From Bacillota bacterium (GTDB taxonomy: Bacteria > Bacillota > Clostridia > Clostridiales > Clostridiaceae): 9,735 nucleotides of DNA. Positions 1 to 6,300 of this stretch are shown here, in pieces. Within the stretch, counting starts at the first letter, position 1, and every line of letters begins with the position of its first letter. The stretch is from NCBI GenBank assembly GCA_023417975.1, contig JAEZDX010000390.1, positions 1 through 9,735 of the forward strand. Direction: 5' to 3'. A model generated the notes under the pieces. The model saw only the letters and a list, made by a program, of their open reading frames with translations. It ran no database searches and was not told the DNA's origin. The position numbers and the translations under genes are program-made.

Positions 1-120
1 CTTTATAAGCTCCTCAAATCTACTTTTAATATCCTCTACGCTTTTTCCGTTATGCAGCTCCGCAATTAGTTCCTTCAACACCTTCTGTCTGTATTCTCGA
101 TTATTAATAAATTCACTCAT
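1..120 (-). CDS. DUF438 domain protein, N-terminal fragment (runs off the left edge)
   Basis: Only the first 40 codons are present. They read MSEFINNREYRQKVLKELIA and continue with a short helical stretch containing HNGKSVEDIKSRF. This is the characteristic opening of DUF438 proteins, which in clostridia usually continue into a hemerythrin-like HHE domain and a PAS domain. Those later domains lie outside the window and are inferred. The ATG is preceded by GGAGGAG with a 6-base spacer. The gene starts 13 bases after the stop of the DUF1858 gene, so the two are almost certainly co-transcribed. That pairing is common in anaerobes. A role in sensing or repairing damage from oxygen or nitric oxide is plausible from the hemerythrin link but is not shown here. 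Confidence 0.75.
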   Translation of the reverse strand, partial: MSEFINNREYRQKVLKELIAELHNGKSVEDIKSRFEELIK

Positions 121-133
121 TAATATCTCCTCC

Positions 134-370
134 TCATAACTTTACATTGTAGCCTTTTTTTATAAACCCTTCTTTTATAATATCCAAATCAAGGTTTTTC
201 ATCTCAGCCCCTTTTGCAATAGTCATAAATCGTCCTGCTGTATTGAGCATTGCAGGATTTGCAATGTTTTCAAAACCAAGAGTCTTCATAATTTCAATTA
301 CTTCCGGATTATCCCTACAAATATCGTATACCGGCTTTGAGAAGTCAATTATTCCTTTCAACTGTACCAT
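134..370 (-). CDS. DUF1858 domain protein, small stand-alone
   Basis: This is a 78-residue protein made almost entirely of one DUF1858 domain. The pattern is a hydrophobic start, then SKPVYDICRDNPEVIEIMKT, then LGFENIANPAMLNTAGRFMT, and a final helix ending KKGYNV. The family resembles the N-terminal domain of the ScdA/RIC iron-sulfur repair proteins and is usually found beside or fused to DUF438 or hybrid-cluster proteins. Here it is the first gene of a pair with the DUF438 gene. The SD (AGGAGG) lies only two bases from the ATG at 370, which is very tight. A TTG at codon 4 (residues LKGIID) would give about 11 bases of spacing and is an alternative start. No enzymatic motif is visible. Domain assignment is firm; cellular function is not known. 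Confidence 0.85.
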   Translation of the reverse strand: MVQLKGIIDFSKPVYDICRDNPEVIEIMKTLGFENIANPAMLNTAGRFMTIAKGAEMKNLDLDIIKEGFIKKGYNVKL

Positions 371-442
371 CCCCTCCTACTATAGAACATATTAAGTCTT
401 TCTCATTTTTACTTGTATTAATATCTTGGCTAAATAATACAT

Positions 443-475
443 TATATATGTAATTGAAGCTGTGATTTCAATCAA
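443..475 (-). promoter_or_regulatory. Promoter of the DUF1858-DUF438 operon with FNR-like half-palindrome
   Basis: On the minus strand a -35 TTGAAA (466-471) and a -10 TATATA (443-448) are separated by exactly 17 bases. This would start transcription about 65 bases upstream of the DUF1858 start. Overlapping the -35 is TTGAT-TGAA-ATCAC (462-475), which matches 9 of the 10 fixed positions of the CRP/FNR-type site TTGAT-N4-ATCAA. The promoter is well formed. The regulator site is an inference from pattern only, and AT-rich DNA gives such matches by chance. Confidence 0.5.
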
Positions 476-484
476 ATTATAGCT

Positions 485-520
485 AAATAAAAAACCTATC
501 CTCAATCAAGAATAGGTTTT
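485..520 (-). terminator. Rho-independent terminator after rubrerythrin
   Basis: There is a perfect 9-bp stem, AAAACCTAT (491-499) with ATAGGTTTT (512-520), and a 12-base loop. In the minus-strand transcript it is followed by six T and then ATTT. It lies about 30 bases after the rubrerythrin stop and separates that gene from the DUF1858 promoter. Confidence 0.85.
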
Positions 521-548
521 ATCATCAATATATGATAATAATATAACA

Positions 549-1103
549 TTAAAAGGCTTTAAAAATCTCCTTTTTTGCTCCGCATACAGGACACTTCTCT
601 ACTTGTTCTCCTATTTCTGTAAAACCGCAAATAGGGCATACATAAATTGTCTCGCTATCTATATCCTTTCCTTCCTTAGCAGTTTTTTGAGCCATTTCAA
701 ACATCTTGGCATGAATTTTTTCAGCTTCTAATGCATAATGGAAGGATCTTTCTGCATCCTTTTCTTTTTGAAATCGAGCAGTTTCAAGATATACTGGATA
801 CATTTGATCTATCTCATGAAGCTCTCCATCAATACTGCCCTGAAGGTTCTCCACTATGTTAGTATGTCCGAATACTGCTCCCGCTGCTACCGTTTTATCA
901 CCAACCTGATCCTTTAACACATTAAAGTGATTTCTTGCATGACACCATTCCGCATAGGCGATTCCTTTAAACAATCTCCCAATATTAGGGTATCCATCCT
1001 TTTCAGCTGTTTCTCCCCAAATTAAATATCTCATGTGAGCCATACTTTCTCCGCCATATGCAGAACGTAAAAAGTCTGCAGTCATTGCATTATTTACTGC
1101 CAT
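549..1103 (-). CDS. rbr: Rubrerythrin (diiron peroxidase with C-terminal rubredoxin domain)
   Basis: Rubrerythrin reduces hydrogen peroxide to water in the cytoplasm of anaerobes, using electrons delivered through its rubredoxin-type iron. Counting from the chosen ATG (184 residues), the ferritin-like domain shows E19, E52-x-x-H55, E94-x-x-E97 and E128-x-x-H131, the expected diiron ligands in order. The C-terminal domain has C156-x-x-C159 and C171-x-x-C174 for the Fe(SCys)4 site, with the second pair in CPVCG. Length and order are typical of classical rubrerythrin. I chose the ATG at 1103: AAAGGA sits about 10 bases upstream, and the protein then starts MAVNNAMT. An in-frame GTG at 1112 lies only a base or two from the same SD and is less likely. 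The gene has its own terminator downstream and a 99-base gap upstream, so it is probably monocistronic, although read-through from anfO cannot be excluded. Confidence 0.95.
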   Translation of the reverse strand: MAVNNAMTADFLRSAYGGESMAHMRYLIWGETAEKDGYPNIGRLFKGIAYAEWCHARNHFNVLKDQVGDKTVAAGAVFGHTNIVENLQGSIDGELHEIDQMYPVYLETARFQKEKDAERSFHYALEAEKIHAKMFEMAQKTAKEGKDIDSETIYVCPICGFTEIGEQVEKCPVCGAKKEIFKAF

Positions 1104-1154
1104 AATATACACATCCTTTCAAAATACAAATAACATATAATATTTTTCCTTAAA

Positions 1155-1188
1155 TTCAAATAATCATTCACTTATTATATATTTTGAA
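1155..1188. promoter_or_regulatory. Nested inverted repeat upstream of rubrerythrin
   Basis: TTCAAA (1155-1160) pairs with TTTGAA (1183-1188). Inside it ATAAT (1160-1164) mirrors ATTAT (1174-1178), so the block is a two-level imperfect palindrome about 50 bases upstream of the rubrerythrin start. A TATAAT hexamer on the minus strand (1174-1179) lies within it, but no good -35 is at the right distance. It could be an operator of a peroxide- or iron-responsive Fur-family regulator. It does not match the PerR 7-1-7 consensus well, so no regulator is assigned. Confidence 0.3.
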
Positions 1189-1202
1189 CTCAGATAAATT
1201 AT

Positions 1203-1811
1203 TCATTGGTGATAAATAATTAACTTAATTTCCTTGGAGCTTAAAGTTTCAACATCTGCTTGTAGCTTTCGTAATTTAAGCTCTGTATTAAGCCATGGCG
1301 GAAAATGGGAGCAGATAACTTCCAATCTATTAAATCTTATATTATTCAAAAATGGCTTTAGAACCTGCTTTGAAGTGACTCTTTCATTATTCTCCATTAC
1401 CGTTTTTAAATCAACAAAGTAATCATCGCTGCCGGATATACGCTGGGGTTTAGGAACATTTTTATGCACATTATTAATAGTTTGAATTCGTTTTTCTTCT
1501 TCATATATAAAATCTAAAAAATCAATGGGGGTTTCAGATACCTTCCAAATGCTAAAGCCCCTATTTTCCAGTATTGAAAAAGCTTCTTCACTAATATCCA
1601 ATACTGCAATTATATGACATGGCTTTATTCTATCAGCAAAGCTATTAATATCATTTTCAAGTATGGATCTTTCATTGTACTTGCTCCCTAAGTAAGCTAT
1701 TTCCTTAATTATTGTCCATTCCTCATTAACTCTAGAATAAACTATTATAGTACCCTTTTCATCAAAAGTTATTGTTTTTCCGTTCATACCCAATAATACA
1801 GCAATATTCAT
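1203..1811 (-). CDS. anfO: AnfO-family protein (Fe-only nitrogenase accessory type)
   Basis: This is a 202-residue soluble protein with no signal peptide or membrane segment. It opens MNIAVLLGMNGKTITFDEKG, a beta-rich start typical of AnfO. It has the conserved GFSIWKV segment around residues 85-91. The strongest family signature is at about 132-175: VDLKTVMENNERVTSKQVL, then RLEVICSHFPPWLNTEL. The C-terminus ends in a short strand (IKLIIY). AnfO is encoded next to anfHDGK in Azotobacter and clostridia and is needed for Fe-only nitrogenase function by an unclear mechanism. No nitrogenase gene is visible here. The start agrees with homologs, but the SD is weak (AAGG two bases from ATG), suggesting low expression or control at translation. 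It lies 69 bases after the DUF2325 gene and may be co-transcribed with it. Family identification is from recalled sequence similarity; the role is inferred. Confidence 0.75.
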   Translation of the reverse strand: MNIAVLLGMNGKTITFDEKGTIIVYSRVNEEWTIIKEIAYLGSKYNERSILENDINSFADRIKPCHIIAVLDISEEAFSILENRGFSIWKVSETPIDFLDFIYEEEKRIQTINNVHKNVPKPQRISGSDDYFVDLKTVMENNERVTSKQVLKPFLNNIRFNRLEVICSHFPPWLNTELKLRKLQADVETLSSKEIKLIIYHQ

Positions 1812-1830
1812 AACCTTACTTTATCAGATT

Positions 1831-1870
1831 ATTATACCTTACATAACATGCTTTTATTGACCAGTTATGT
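1831..1870 (-). promoter_or_regulatory. Possible anfO promoter with a 7-bp inverted repeat
   Basis: In the 69-base gap before anfO the minus strand has a perfect -10 TATAAT (1831-1836). Immediately upstream is a perfect inverted repeat, ACATAAC (1841-1847) and GTTATGT (1864-1870), with a 16-base spacer. No good -35 stands 16-18 bases from the -10, so the promoter may be weak or activator-dependent, with the repeat as the binding site. There is no T-run after the repeat, so it is not an intrinsic terminator for the DUF2325 gene. Confidence 0.35.
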
Positions 1871-1880
1871 GAAATTACCA

Positions 1881-3458
1881 CTAATCCGATAAGTTTAACC
1901 TCCTTCCCATTCTATAGCTTTTCAATTCATCTATAATCTCCTCTTCTACCAAATCCATATTTGTCTTTCCAATATATCCGAACTTCAGTCGGTGAGCTCT
2001 TATATATGCCATTGCTTTGTTATAGGTTGAATGATTCATATATCCAGTATAAAAAAATATAAAATCCGAATTATTTAAAACACTTATATCGAAGTTATCA
2101 TTAAAACCGTTTAGCGTAGTAATATCAGGATAATTTTCTCTAAACTTTCTTCTCCAATTTTTTGTTCCTCCAATTATTAAAATTCTCTTGTCAATTATAT
2201 AGTTTTCTAAGGTTTCATCTACACAATATGGAATATATTCACTTTTCTGCTTAAAGACATACTCTCTCAACATATGCAATTCGCTTCTATATTGCCGCTC
2301 CTCTTCTAAACAAACTTTTAACTCTCTTATTGTATTTTGAAGCGTATTAATCTCCTCATTGTATATTTTTTTTAGCTTGTTTGTTTCAATTTCAAGTTTC
2401 TTATTAAACAACCCTTTTTCTTCTTCCAGTAAGTTAAGCTTTCTTCTTATTTCCGTACTAGTATTTTCAAGCTGTATATGTTTTTCTTCCAAACACTTAA
2501 GGCGAAAATTTATTGTTTCATCATTGCTCTCAAAATACAATTTTCTTGCTTCATTATACTCGTAAATCATAGATTGAATGAAAACTCCAAATATAATAGT
2601 CTGCTGGAGTACCATAGAATCTAGCCCTGTATAGCCACTCTTTATATACGCAAGTATAATTTTTTCGATATCAATATGCTGAAGATTATTAAAAAAGTAA
2701 TCAATATTCAGTTTATTAATAAGAAAAATGTTTTTTATTATGCTTCCTAAATCATATATCTCATCTTTCGGACTGTTAATTATTTGATTATAGCCACCTA
2801 AGCTGCCGAATTTTTGAAAAATATAGGCTTTGATTTCTTCAATCCTATTTCTATATCTCGCTAACTCTTTATTAATATCTGTCATCAACGGACCATTTAT
2901 TTGAAAATTACTTACATCATTCATAATTGATATAATGTGTCCCTGATCAACGGCGTCTGCCGAGCAATATACTGCAAAATAGAAATATACTGCTGCGTCC
3001 ATTTTAGCTTCAATAATTCTTTCAGCATCGCTCATCTTCATATATCGAGCTTTTAATTCATTACTGTTCATTTTTTTAACCGAACGGTAAATTACGGAGT
3101 AATATTTTCGCAGTAGTTTAATAAGCTTGTTCCTTAAGTCATAATAATCTTCCCCTAGAATAAGCATACCTAAAACCTTACGCGCATAAATCTCCTGCTG
3201 AAGATTACCCTGCACCATTATTATATATTCAATGCAGGTAGAGCTAACAGCAGCCTCATAATAAACGAATTTATCTTGCATATATAAGCTGTCTATATCT
3301 TCATAGGTTTGTGTATTTCTAGCTAATGCCATACTTATATTTGAAAAAATATAATTTTTTAATACATCTTGCTGAAGCTTCCACTTTTTGCCTAAAATGC
3401 TTGAAAAAACTTCTATATTATACAGCTCATTATTTGTCTTCTTTTCACCATATTCCAC
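1881..3458 (-). CDS. Helical coiled-coil protein with C-terminal DUF2325 domain
   Basis: This is a 525-residue protein. Residues 1-310 are mostly helical and match no family I recognise. Residues about 315-400 are a strongly charged heptad-like coiled coil rich in E, K, L and N. Residues about 424-515 form a DUF2325 domain: RILIIGGTKNWRRKF, then the acidic/hydrophobic DISVLNNSDFIFFYTGYMNH, ending in KFGYIGKTN. DUF2325 looks like a small Rossmann-type fold and its function is unknown. There is no signal peptide or membrane segment, so it should be cytoplasmic. The start is a GTG at 3458 with GGGAGG seven bases upstream. Downstream, the anfO gene follows after 69 bases on the same strand. DUF2325 proteins are often predicted to be regulatory or scaffold proteins. 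Nothing here fixes a role, and the link to AnfO is by position only. Confidence 0.8.
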   Translation of the reverse strand: MEYGEKKTNNELYNIEVFSSILGKKWKLQQDVLKNYIFSNISMALARNTQTYEDIDSLYMQDKFVYYEAAVSSTCIEYIIMVQGNLQQEIYARKVLGMLILGEDYYDLRNKLIKLLRKYYSVIYRSVKKMNSNELKARYMKMSDAERIIEAKMDAAVYFYFAVYCSADAVDQGHIISIMNDVSNFQINGPLMTDINKELARYRNRIEEIKAYIFQKFGSLGGYNQIINSPKDEIYDLGSIIKNIFLINKLNIDYFFNNLQHIDIEKIILAYIKSGYTGLDSMVLQQTIIFGVFIQSMIYEYNEARKLYFESNDETINFRLKCLEEKHIQLENTSTEIRRKLNLLEEEKGLFNKKLEIETNKLKKIYNEEINTLQNTIRELKVCLEEERQYRSELHMLREYVFKQKSEYIPYCVDETLENYIIDKRILIIGGTKNWRRKFRENYPDITTLNGFNDNFDISVLNNSDFIFFYTGYMNHSTYNKAMAYIRAHRLKFGYIGKTNMDLVEEEIIDELKSYRMGRRLNLSD

Positions 3459-3521
3459 TGCTACACCTCCCTGCTATATATAATAATTTTCATAAAAATA
3501 TAACATAAGTATATAATTCGA

Positions 3522-3549
3522 ATAATAAAACTTAATTTTTTTCAATCAA
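3522..3549 (-). promoter_or_regulatory. Candidate promoter of the DUF2325-anfO unit
   Basis: On the minus strand TTGATT (3544-3549) and TATTAT (3522-3527) are 16 bases apart. Transcription would start roughly 55-60 bases upstream of the GTG start. The rest of the 245-base gap 3459-3703 is AT-rich and holds no ORF, RNA gene or clear repeat other than the terminator at 3662-3690. Confidence 0.4.
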
Positions 3550-3661
3550 TTATAAATAATTAAATACTTTATTTATGAAATCGATTATCGTTTTATACTT
3601 TGTAACTTTACTGTATGTTTTTTTAACAATATTCTAAACTTTACAGCTCAATTCAATTGTA

Positions 3662-3690
3662 TAAAAAAAGAAAGGGTATTATCCCTTCCT
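3662..3690 (-). terminator. Rho-independent terminator of the ROK-TauE-DUF1634 operon
   Basis: The minus-strand transcript forms GGAAGGG / CCCTTTC (7 bp with one G-U pair) with a 6-base loop. It is followed by a run of seven T after one C. It lies about 15 bases after the DUF1634 stop and closes the operon that starts at 6137. Confidence 0.8.
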
Positions 3691-3703
3691 GAATATGTGA
3701 GCT

Positions 3704-4066
3704 TTACTCCACTTTACCTAGCACAAAGCTGATTATGAGAATTATAAATACTGCAGATGTAATTTTCGCGTATAGGTAGTCCCCTTCTTTTATAAAGGTT
3801 ATAATAGAAATTCCAACTCTTAAAACCGGTGTTAAGATAAGTACTATCAATCCGGTTAAAATTATTGCATAGCATTTTAATTGCATTAGTCCTCTTAAAA
3901 TTTCCCCTGGGGTTGTTGGAAAATAGTCTCCTGGATAGCCGCTATTTCCCGTTATTAAAAACATTGCAAGCCCTAATCCAATTATTACAGCGCTTATAAC
4001 AACTCCAGCCCTAAGAAATTTGCTTATCACTATCTCCATGTCAATTATTTTACTGTCCTCATTCAT
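3704..4066 (-). CDS. DUF1634 family membrane protein
   Basis: This is a 120-residue protein with three hydrophobic segments. In the chosen frame these are roughly residues 20-39 (VVISAVIIGLGLAMFLI), 63-90 (AIILTGLIVLILTPVLR onward) and 99-117 (SAVFIILIISFVLG). Between the first two is a short loop with GYPGDYFPTTPGEILRGL, a region conserved in DUF1634. These proteins are typically encoded directly after a TauE/SafE permease and are presumed to be its partner subunit. That is the arrangement here. I chose the internal ATG at 4066: GGAGG lies seven bases upstream, while the longer start at 4090 has no SD and would begin MQRGGG, which is the SD itself translated. The start lies 24 bases after the TauE stop. 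It is the last gene of its operon. Function is inferred from context only. Confidence 0.85.
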   Translation of the reverse strand: MNEDSKIIDMEIVISKFLRAGVVISAVIIGLGLAMFLITGNSGYPGDYFPTTPGEILRGLMQLKCYAIILTGLIVLILTPVLRVGISIITFIKEGDYLYAKITSAVFIILIISFVLGKVE

Positions 4067-4090
4067 TTCTACACCTCCGCCTCTCTGCAT

Positions 4091-4924
4091 TTACTGCCAT
4101 ATTCCTTTTACGATCATTTGTATAGAAACATATGCCAGTACAGGTATAAATATCAATCTAATAGTTTTACTTTTTAAATTTTGCATTATTCTTGTTCCAA
4201 TAGACGCACCTATCAGAACACCCAATGCAACAGGTGCAGCAATTTTGGGGTCAATGCTTCCTCTCAGCAGATATACTCCTGCACTGGCCGCCGCAGTTAC
4301 ACCAATCATAAAATTACTTGTTGCACTTGAAACCTTTAATGGCAATTTCATAAATATATCCATAGCCATTACTTTAAATATTCCGCTTCCAATACCAAGA
4401 AGACCGGATATTATTCCAGCCGTATACATCATACCAAAACCTCCGTATACACCTGCAACGTTGTATGTTATGTTTTTATCAAGCACTTTATCGTAATACT
4501 CACCATTAAGCTTTAATTTTTGAGATATTGGATGCGGAACCACATCTTCCGGAAGCTCCTGACCTTTCTTTTTAAACATTGCCAAAGCCGAATATAACAG
4601 CAATATACCGAAAATAACATAAAGATATTTTGAATCTATGAGCCCGCTTATAAAGGCTCCTGTTATTGCGCCTATAGTTGTTGCAATTTCAAGAAACATT
4701 CCTATTCTTATATTGGTTATTTTATCCCTCACATAGGCTGCTGCTGCACCGCTGGAAGTTGCTATAACAGATACTATACTTGCGCCTATAGCATATTTTA
4801 TATCAATGCCGAAAAGCAGGGTTAAGGCAGGTGTAATTATAATTCCGCCACCCAATCCCAGAATTGATCCAAATACTCCGGCTGCAATAGCTAATATAAA
4901 TATTTTCACTGCAAATAATACCAT
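4091..4924 (-). CDS. TauE/SafE family (UPF0721/DUF81) anion permease
   Basis: This is a 277-residue polytopic inner-membrane protein of the TauE/SafE family, whose members move sulfite, sulfonates and other small organic anions. It shows the family's internal duplication. The first half carries GSILGLGGGIIITPAL (residues 19-34) and the second half SGLLGIGSGIF (173-183); the glycine-rich GLGGG and GIGSG are at matching places. The halves are joined by a hydrophilic loop (about 116-155) that is longer and more charged than in minimal members. SATSNFMIG (200-208) is also typical. The start is preceded by GGAG eight bases away. It lies 40 bases after the ROK gene and 24 bases before DUF1634, so it is the middle gene of a three-gene operon. 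Substrate cannot be read from the sequence. Sulfite, sulfoacetate or another small carboxylate or sulfonate are all possible. Confidence 0.9.
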   Translation of the reverse strand: MVLFAVKIFILAIAAGVFGSILGLGGGIIITPALTLLFGIDIKYAIGASIVSVIATSSGAAAAYVRDKITNIRIGMFLEIATTIGAITGAFISGLIDSKYLYVIFGILLLYSALAMFKKKGQELPEDVVPHPISQKLKLNGEYYDKVLDKNITYNVAGVYGGFGMMYTAGIISGLLGIGSGIFKVMAMDIFMKLPLKVSSATSNFMIGVTAAASAGVYLLRGSIDPKIAAPVALGVLIGASIGTRIMQNLKSKTIRLIFIPVLAYVSIQMIVKGIWQ

Positions 4925-4964
4925 TTCACCATCTCCTAACCAAAAAGCTATTTTACAATTCCTA

Positions 4965-6137
4965 TTATTTTAAGCTCTCTTTAAATGCCATGTATGCTGC
5001 TCCTACAGATATGGACCTTCCTCCGTAATAGCCTTCCCTGTGGAATTCTATGCTGCTCGCCGTATACACAGAGCATTTTTTCAACACTGTTTCAATGCAT
5101 CTTTCATAGAATAACAAAGAATGATTAACAAGAGGGCCACTCAAGATTACCATCTCAGGATTCAACAGTTTAATATAATTTGAAAGACCCGTACCAAAGT
5201 GTAAAGCGGCTTCAATAATTACTTTCTTAGCAATTTCATCATTAGCTTCTGCTAAACTGCACACATATATGTAGTCTATGTCTTCCAAGTGTTTCTCAGA
5301 ATTTGTTTTATATCCCTTTTTTACTTCTGAAATAAATTTATCAGTAATGCGCGTTATTGAGGCATAACTCTCAACACACCCAAAGTTACCGCAGCTGCAT
5401 AACACGCCATCTATATCTACTGTCATATGTCCAAATGCATCTTCTGTATTATTTATTGACCTTATTAATCTACCGTCTGATATGACACCAGTGCGAATGC
5501 CTACTCCGCAATTAATATAGGAAATATTCTTCTTTCCCTTACCATATCCGAAATAATACTCCGCGGTTACAGCTGCATTGGCGCCATTATCGATAAAAAC
5601 TGTGTAACCCAAGCTTTTCTCCAAAGTATCCTTTAAAGATTCATTTCCATTGCTAACTTCTTCATTTGCAGTAGGCATTTTTATGGTTCCAACTACACCG
5701 ATTCCTATACCTAATATACTTTGGCTATTTAATCTAAAGTTCTTAATAAACATTGCCACATTATGTTGAATAATTTCAATAATTTCATACTCGGTAAAGA
5801 CTCCATAGAAAATTTGTTCCTTAAATACCTCCATTTTCATGTTTACTAAAACCATTTGTATATATGTTCTGGAAATATCCACTCCCACCATATAAAATTC
5901 CGAATTGTTTACATCAAACATTATTGGCTTTCTTCCACCCGTAGAATCACCTGTGGATTCTTCAACTATTAATTTGTTATTTATTAATGGCTCCATTGTA
6001 CGGTTCAATGTACTTTTAGTCATATTGGTATTAAGTATAAGCTGATTATTAGTAATGGGACCACTAAGTTGAATCTCCAAAAGCAGTTCTTTACTTCTAT
6101 TATCTAAAGTTTTTAACATTTCAAGAATTATACTCAT
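4965..6137 (-). CDS. ROK family transcriptional regulator (NagC/XylR type), kinase site degenerate
   Basis: This is a 390-residue protein. Residues about 12-75 are a winged-helix DNA-binding domain (helix-turn-helix near 27-50, with MTKSTLNRTMEPLINNK), followed by a ROK domain. The ROK zinc site is intact: H237 in GHMTVDIDG, then C247, C249 and C254 in CSCGNFGCVE. The ATP-phosphate loop is poor: residues 87-91 read DISRT instead of D-x-G-G-T. The usual catalytic NDAN motif reads NGAN at 184-187, so the catalytic aspartate is glycine. This argues for a regulator that binds a ligand without phosphorylating it. ROK regulators normally respond to a sugar or sugar phosphate, which is odd for control of a TauE permease. 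The SD GGAGG lies seven bases before ATG. It is the first gene of the operon with TauE and DUF1634 and is probably autoregulated. Confidence 0.9.
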   Translation of the reverse strand: MSIILEMLKTLDNRSKELLLEIQLSGPITNNQLILNTNMTKSTLNRTMEPLINNKLIVEESTGDSTGGRKPIMFDVNNSEFYMVGVDISRTYIQMVLVNMKMEVFKEQIFYGVFTEYEIIEIIQHNVAMFIKNFRLNSQSILGIGIGVVGTIKMPTANEEVSNGNESLKDTLEKSLGYTVFIDNGANAAVTAEYYFGYGKGKKNISYINCGVGIRTGVISDGRLIRSINNTEDAFGHMTVDIDGVLCSCGNFGCVESYASITRITDKFISEVKKGYKTNSEKHLEDIDYIYVCSLAEANDEIAKKVIIEAALHFGTGLSNYIKLLNPEMVILSGPLVNHSLLFYERCIETVLKKCSVYTASSIEFHREGYYGGRSISVGAAYMAFKESLK

Positions 6138-6156
6138 ATAAATACCTCCTCTAAAA

Positions 6157-6185
6157 ACAATATCACTTTATTCCATTATGGTCAA
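6157..6185 (-). promoter_or_regulatory. Promoter of the ROK-TauE-DUF1634 operon
   Basis: On the minus strand -35 TTGACC (6180-6185) and -10 TATTGT (6157-6162) are separated by exactly 17 bases, just upstream of the ROK SD, giving a very short leader. A 9-base palindrome, CCATTATGG (6173-6181), lies at the -35/spacer junction and is a candidate operator for autoregulation. Confidence 0.65.
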
Positions 6186-6246
6186 ATGTTATATAGAGAA
6201 GCAGTAGTTATAGTTATTAATCTTCTAGGTAGTTCCTATATTTCGG

Positions 6247-6275
6247 CACATTTCTATATATTTCAACATATAATA
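6247..6275 (+). promoter_or_regulatory. Sigma-K-like promoter of the tandem paralog operon
   Basis: CACA (6247-6250), a 16-base spacer, then CATATAATA (6267-6275) fits the mother-cell sigma-K pattern mACm-N16-CATAnnnTA at every fixed position. The -10 also contains a perfect sigma-A TATAAT (6269-6274), but the matching -35, GGCACA, is only 3 of 6, so a sigma-A promoter is possible but weaker. The predicted start is near 6281, about 110 bases before the first gene. The remainder of the gap 6138-6390 holds the ROK promoter and the leader hairpin. Confidence 0.4.
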
Positions 6276-6300
6276 AAATAAAAAAATAAGCTTTTAATAA

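Noticed and set aside
1155..1188. Calling this palindrome a PerR box
   Set aside because: The spacing between ATAAT and ATTAT arms is 9 bases rather than the 1-base centre of the 7-1-7 PerR site.
1234..1422. 62-codon open frame on the plus strand inside anfO
   Set aside because: It is antisense to a conserved protein, with no SD and no recognisable product.
4020..4496. 158-codon open frame on the plus strand
   Set aside because: It lies antisense to the TauE and DUF1634 genes. Its translation is low-complexity hydrophobic sequence produced by the reverse strand of membrane helices, it has no SD, and it straddles two real genes.
4091..4924. Assigning the TauE/SafE permease as a specific sulfite or taurine transporter
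   Set aside because: The family is functionally broad, and no sulfonate-degrading gene is present in the window to fix the substrate.
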